Below are positions 59,886-64,000 of a stretch of 64,000 bases of DNA, in pieces (within the stretch, counting starts at the first letter, position 1; every line of letters begins with the position of its first letter). The translations under genes and the position numbers were made by a program. A model generated the notes under the pieces. That model worked only from the letters and a program-made list of their open reading frames with translations. It searched no databases and was not told where the DNA came from. Source of the DNA: Betaproteobacteria bacterium (GTDB lineage: Bacteria > Pseudomonadota > Gammaproteobacteria > Burkholderiales > Rhodocyclaceae); contig VGHJ01000005.1 of NCBI GenBank assembly GCA_016868295.1, positions 1-64,000 on the forward strand. The letters run 5' to 3'.

Positions 59886-60956
59886 ATGATCCCGAAAACC
59901 ATCCAGACCTGGCAGATGGCCGAGCCGGGCAAGCTCGTGCGCACGGAGATCCCGATGCCGGCGCTCGGCCCCGGCGAGGCGCTGGTCGAGATCCGCGGCT
60001 GCGGCGTCTGCCACACCGACCTGTCCTATTTCTATATGGGCGTGCCGACGGTGCAGAAGCCGCCGCTCTCCCTCGGCCACGAGATTTCCGGCGTCGTCGT
60101 CGCCAGCGACGAACCGCTCATGGTCGGCCAGGAAGTCATCGTGCCGGCCGTGCTCCCCTGCAACACCTGCGAGATCTGCAAATCCGGCCGCGGCAACCGC
60201 TGCCTCGCCCAGAAGATGCCGGGGAACTCGATGGGCATCTATGGCGGCTACTCGAGCCACATCCCGGTGCCCTCGAAAGACCTCTGTGTGGTCCACGGTC
60301 GCGGCAACATCCCGATCGAGCATCTCTCGGTGGTGGCCGACGCCGTCACGACGCCCTACCAGGCGGCCAAGCGGGCCAGGCTCCAGTCCGGCGACCTCGT
60401 CATCGTCATCGGCGCGGCCGGCGGCGTCGGCAGCTTCATGACGCAGACCGCCAAGGGCTTCGGCGCCAGGGTGGTGATCGGCATCGACATCAACGACGAG
60501 AAGCTGGCGTTCATGAAGGGCTACGGCGCCGACGCCGTCATCAACCCGAAGGGCAAGAGCGCCAAGGAAGTGAAGGAGCTGTTCAAGGCGATCTGCAAGG
60601 AGAAGGGCGTCCCCGCCAACTACGGCTGGAAGATCTTCGAGGTAACCGGCACCAAGCCCGGCCAGGAGCTGGCGCTGTCCCTGCTCTCCTTCGTCGGCAT
60701 GCTGGTCATCGTCGGCTACGGCACGGACGAGACCTCCTACATGCTGTCGAAGCTGATGGCCTTCGACGCCGAGCTGATCGGCACCTGGGGCTGCCTGCCG
60801 CAGTATTACCCCAACGTCCTCGACATGTGCGTCGACGGCCGCATCGCCCTCGGCCCCTTCGTCGAGACGCGGCCGATGAGCCGGATCGAGCAGGTCTTCG
60901 ACGAGGCCCACCACGGCAAGCTGAAGAAGCGCGTCGTGCTCACCCCCGATTTCTGA
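59886..60956 (+). CDS. bzdX: 6-hydroxycyclohex-1-ene-1-carbonyl-CoA dehydrogenase (BzdX/Had-like)
   Basis: Zn-ADH family: GCGVCHTDLSYFYMGVPTVQKPPLSLGHEISGVVV; CNTCEICKSGRGNRC. Confidence 0.83.
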   Translation: MIPKTIQTWQMAEPGKLVRTEIPMPALGPGEALVEIRGCGVCHTDLSYFYMGVPTVQKPPLSLGHEISGVVVASDEPLMVGQEVIVPAVLPCNTCEICKSGRGNRCLAQKMPGNSMGIYGGYSSHIPVPSKDLCVVHGRGNIPIEHLSVVADAVTTPYQAAKRARLQSGDLVIVIGAAGGVGSFMTQTAKGFGARVVIGIDINDEKLAFMKGYGADAVINPKGKSAKEVKELFKAICKEKGVPANYGWKIFEVTGTKPGQELALSLLSFVGMLVIVGYGTDETSYMLSKLMAFDAELIGTWGCLPQYYPNVLDMCVDGRIALGPFVETRPMSRIEQVFDEAHHGKLKKRVVLTPDF

Positions 60957-60980
60957 ACGAACCAACGACTGGAGAACAAC

Positions 60981-62111
60981 ATGGCACTCGAATGGCTGCG
61001 CCGCGACAACGAGCTGAAGGACCACCAGCTCTTCGACAACTCCCACTTCGGCCAGGACGCGCCGACGGTGATCTACGAGGAGCGCCCGGTGGTCGACGAC
61101 AAGGGCGCCAAGGCCGACGGCCTCTACGCGGCCTGGATCTGGCTCAATAACCCGTCGCAGTACAACTCCTACACCACCGAGATGGTGAAGGGCGTCATTG
61201 CCGGCTTCCAGCGCGCATCGAGCGACCGCAAGATCGTCGCCGCGGTGTTCGCCGCCGTCGGCGACAAGGCCTTCTGCACCGGCGGCAACACCGCCGAGTA
61301 CTCGGCCTACTATTCCAGGCGCCCGAACGAGTACGGCGAGTACATGGACCTTTTCAACGCCATGGTCGACGCCATCCTCAACTGCAAGAAGCCGGTGATC
61401 TGCCGTGTGAACGGCATGCGCGTCGCCGGCGGCCAGGAGATCGGCATGGCCACCGACCTGACCGTCACCTCCGACCTCGCCGTGTTCGGCCAGGCCGGCC
61501 CGAAGCACGGCTCGGCGCCCGACGGCGGCTCGACCGACTTCCTGCCCTGGATGCTGAACATGGAAGACGCCATGTACAACTGCATCTCCTGCGAGACCTG
61601 GAGCGCCTACAAGATGAAGGCGAAGAACCTGGTCACCAAGGTCGTGCCGGTGCTGAAGAAGGACGGCAAGTGGGTGCGCAACCCCCTCGTCCGCACCGAC
61701 ACCTACGTCGACGACGGCGAGATCGTCTACGGCGAGCCCGTCGCCGCCGACAAGCTCGCCGCCGCCAAGGCGCTGATGGGCGAGTGCAAGACCGACTTCG
61801 AACTGCTCGATGCCGAAGTGAACCGCCTGGTGTGGAAGTTCGCCAACCTCTTCCCCCTCTGTCTGATGAAATCCATCGACGGCATCCGCGCCAAGAAGAA
61901 GTTCTTCTGGGACCAGATGAAGCTCGCCAACCGCCACTGGCTGGCCGCCAACATGAACCACGAGGCCTGGCTCGGCTTCAACGCCTTCGACGCCAAGAAG
62001 ATCACCGGCAAGGACCTCATCGACTTCATCAAGTACCGCCAGCTCGTCGCCGAGGGCGCCCTCTTCGACGAGAAGTGGGCCGAGCAGGTGCTGGCCAAGC
62101 CGAAGGGCTGA
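60981..62111 (+). CDS. bzdY: 6-oxocyclohex-1-ene-1-carbonyl-CoA hydrolase (BzdY/Oah-like)
   Basis: Crotonase-superfamily protein of 376 aa; YAAWIWLNNPSQYNSYTTEMVKGVIAGFQRAS; CRVNGMRVAGGQEIGMATDLTV. Confidence 0.83.
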   Translation: MALEWLRRDNELKDHQLFDNSHFGQDAPTVIYEERPVVDDKGAKADGLYAAWIWLNNPSQYNSYTTEMVKGVIAGFQRASSDRKIVAAVFAAVGDKAFCTGGNTAEYSAYYSRRPNEYGEYMDLFNAMVDAILNCKKPVICRVNGMRVAGGQEIGMATDLTVTSDLAVFGQAGPKHGSAPDGGSTDFLPWMLNMEDAMYNCISCETWSAYKMKAKNLVTKVVPVLKKDGKWVRNPLVRTDTYVDDGEIVYGEPVAADKLAAAKALMGECKTDFELLDAEVNRLVWKFANLFPLCLMKSIDGIRAKKKFFWDQMKLANRHWLAANMNHEAWLGFNAFDAKKITGKDLIDFIKYRQLVAEGALFDEKWAEQVLAKPKG

Positions 62112-62116
62112 TCGCT

Positions 62117-62148
62117 CAATGGGCACGCTGCGGCGGGCCCATTGTTTT
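62117..62148 (+). terminator. Rho-independent terminator after bzdY
   Basis: CAATGGGC (62117-62124) / GCCCATTG (62137-62144) then TTTTC. Confidence 0.75.
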
Positions 62149-62158
62149 CATTTGACCG

Positions 62159-62184
62159 CATCCGGACATTGACGCGTCCGGATG
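62159..62184 (+). promoter_or_regulatory. Palindromic operator candidate overlapping a -35 box
   Basis: CATCCGGAC-attgacgc-GTCCGGATG; TTGACG (62169-62174) lies between the arms; TACAGT -10 candidate at 62192-62197. Confidence 0.55.
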
Positions 62185-62218
62185 TAATGTATACAGTATC
62201 CATAAAGGAGGATCCGGC

Positions 62219-64000
62219 ATGACCCGCCCCGGCGAACTCAAGCTCAAGCACCTCTTCCAGCCCGGGAGAATCGGCAGGTTCAAGACCAAGAACCTGATCA
62301 AGTACGGCGCCTGCTGCGTTTCCAACTACAACGGCCGCGACGGCGCCATCACGCCGCGCGAGCTGGCGCGGGTGCGCGTCATTGCCGGGACGGGCTGCGG
62401 CCTGATCACCAACCAGGGCGCCTACCCGGACCCGCTCGGCGAAGGCAAGGCCTACTTCCGCCAGGTCGCCATCCACGACGACAAGTTCCTGCCGCAGTTC
62501 GAGACCATCGCCCGCTACATCCACGACGCCGGCGCGATGGCCATGCAGCAGATCCTCCACGCCGGCCGCTACGGCGGCATCGACCTCGGCTACTGCGTGC
62601 AGCCCTCGGTGGTGCCGCAGACCCTGCCCCACTTCCGCCCGCCGCGCGAACTGAGCAAGGACGAGATCAGGGCCGTCGTGCAGCAGCATGCGGATGCGGC
62701 GAAGCGCGCCATCCGCGCCGGCTTCGACGCCACCGAGATCACCAGCTTCATGGGCTACCTGCTGGCCAACTTCAACTCGCCCTTCACCAACCAGCGCAGC
62801 GACGAGTACGGCGGCTCGGTGCAGAACCGCGGCCGCTTCATGCGCGAGCTGATCGACGCCATCAAGCAGGCCACGCCCGACCACCCGCTCTCCGTGCGCC
62901 TGAACGGCGCCGAGCTGATGGACCGCTGGGGCGGCAACACCGAGGACGAGTCCTTCGAGCTGATGCAGCAGGCGGTCGACTGCGGCGTCGAGATGATCTC
63001 CGTCACCGTCGGCTGGCAGGAGGCGCCGGAATCCTCCTTCGGCCGCGACGTGCCGCCCGGCTACTGGAACTACCTCTCGGCGAAGGCCAAGAAGATGTTC
63101 CCCAACGTGCTGGTCGCCTTCGGCAACCGCCTGCCCGACCCGGCCATGGCCGACGAGTGCATCCGCGACGGCGTCTTCGACTACTGGGAGGTCTGCCGCC
63201 CGCTGCTGGCCGACCCGGAGCTGATCCACAAGGCCGCCGAGGACCGCATGGAGGAAGTGCGCCCCTGCATCGGTTCCCTGAACTGCTTGTCCCGCCTGTT
63301 CCGCGACCTGCCCTACACCTGCACCATGAACCCGATGCTCGGACACGAATTCGAGCCGGAATACCACATCACGAAGGCCGCCGAGCCGAAGCGCATCATG
63401 GTCGTCGGCGCCGGCCCCGCCGGCATGGAGGCGGCCATCACCGCGCGCCAGCGCGGCCACTCGGTCACGGTGATCGAAAAGGCCGGCAAGATCGGCGGCA
63501 ACCTCGCCGCCTACGCCGCCAACGACCTCGCCCGCCCCGCCGACCTGCAGAGCGTCATCGACTACTACGGCGTGATGGCGAAGAAGCTCGGCGTCGAGGT
63601 GCGCCTGAACACCGTGGCCGACGCCAAGTTCATGCGCAGCGTGCTGCACGACTTCGACGTCTGCATCGTCGCCGCCGGTGCGCGCACCGACATGGCGGTG
63701 TTCCAGTACCTCGAAGGCGCCGAACTGCTGGTCGACGCGCTGGAAGTCGCCCACGGCCGCTTCAAGCCCGGCAAGCGCGTGGTGATGATCGGCGGCGGCA
63801 TGATCGGCCTGACCATCTCCGAGTTCCTCGCCAAGGCCGGGCACGAGGTCACCGTCGTCGAGAAGGACAAGCGCATCGGCGGCGATATCATGCCGACCTT
63901 CAAGTGGCGCCACACGGCCTGGGTGGACGAACTGGGCATCCAGTCGGTCACCTCGGCGCAGCTCGTCAAGGTGACGAAGGAAGGCGCGACGGTGAAGACG
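62219..64000 (+). CDS. OYE-like NADH:flavin oxidoreductase / 2,4-dienoyl-CoA reductase-TMADH-type protein (3' end beyond window)
   Basis: Read directly: ATG 62219 after AAAGGAGG; MTRPGELKLKHLFQPGRIGRFKTKNLIKYGACC...; NSPFTNQRSDEYGGSVQNRGRF; IMVVGAGPAGMEAAITARQRGHSVTVIEK; open to window end. Confidence 0.85.
   Translation, partial: MTRPGELKLKHLFQPGRIGRFKTKNLIKYGACCVSNYNGRDGAITPRELARVRVIAGTGCGLITNQGAYPDPLGEGKAYFRQVAIHDDKFLPQFETIARYIHDAGAMAMQQILHAGRYGGIDLGYCVQPSVVPQTLPHFRPPRELSKDEIRAVVQQHADAAKRAIRAGFDATEITSFMGYLLANFNSPFTNQRSDEYGGSVQNRGRFMRELIDAIKQATPDHPLSVRLNGAELMDRWGGNTEDESFELMQQAVDCGVEMISVTVGWQEAPESSFGRDVPPGYWNYLSAKAKKMFPNVLVAFGNRLPDPAMADECIRDGVFDYWEVCRPLLADPELIHKAAEDRMEEVRPCIGSLNCLSRLFRDLPYTCTMNPMLGHEFEPEYHITKAAEPKRIMVVGAGPAGMEAAITARQRGHSVTVIEKAGKIGGNLAAYAANDLARPADLQSVIDYYGVMAKKLGVEVRLNTVADAKFMRSVLHDFDVCIVAAGARTDMAVFQYLEGAELLVDALEVAHGRFKPGKRVVMIGGGMIGLTISEFLAKAGHEVTVVEKDKRIGGDIMPTFKWRHTAWVDELGIQSVTSAQLVKVTKEGATVKT

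Noticed and set aside
59832-62126. 764-aa minus-strand ORF
   Set aside because: Antisense of bzdX and bzdY; GC-rich mirror ORF
61727-63913. 728-aa minus-strand ORF
   Set aside because: Antisense of bzdY and the OYE-like gene, which are supported by motifs and RBS

Overview
GC-rich bacterial chromosome window with betaproteobacterial (Rhodocyclales-like) gene order; taxonomy is inferred from gene order and protein character only. (1) 1-10.3 kb is an accessory block: a truncated IS630-type transposase, an AGPS-like FAD oxidase / GlpD / FGGY-kinase operon, and an anaerobic sulfatase-maturating radical SAM enzyme separated from a Tat/lipobox sulfatase by an ISAzo13-type insertion. It is bounded by a tRNA-Leu/Cys/Gly cluster. 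(2) 10.3-49.3 kb is dense housekeeping: pgsA-uvrC-udg-nagZ-acpS-pdxJ-recO-era-rnc-DUF4845-lepB-lepA, grx-degQ-rseCBA-rpoE, nadB, fabF-acpP-fabG-fabD-fabH-plsX-rpmF-yceD, maf, rluC, rne, uvrB, dapC-dapD-pilU-dapE-prmB. (3) 49.5-64 kb is a class I (ATP-dependent) benzoyl-CoA reductase locus of the Azoarcus bzd type, split into two divergent arms: bzdNOPQM + small CxxC protein + GNAT + PHP on the minus strand, and bzdVWXY on the plus strand. They share a ~540 bp control region with two FNR-like boxes, each followed by a TAGAAT -10, and many TGCA motifs. Downstream is a separately promoted OYE/2,4-dienoyl-CoA-reductase-like flavoprotein with an altered Fe-S cysteine motif. The most novel signals are the divergent bzd control region and its accessory genes, the OYE protein, and a dispersed oriented 24-nt motif (GCCGT-N12-GACTT) with at least nine good copies in two subfamilies. 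No homology search was run; all functional calls are by eye.
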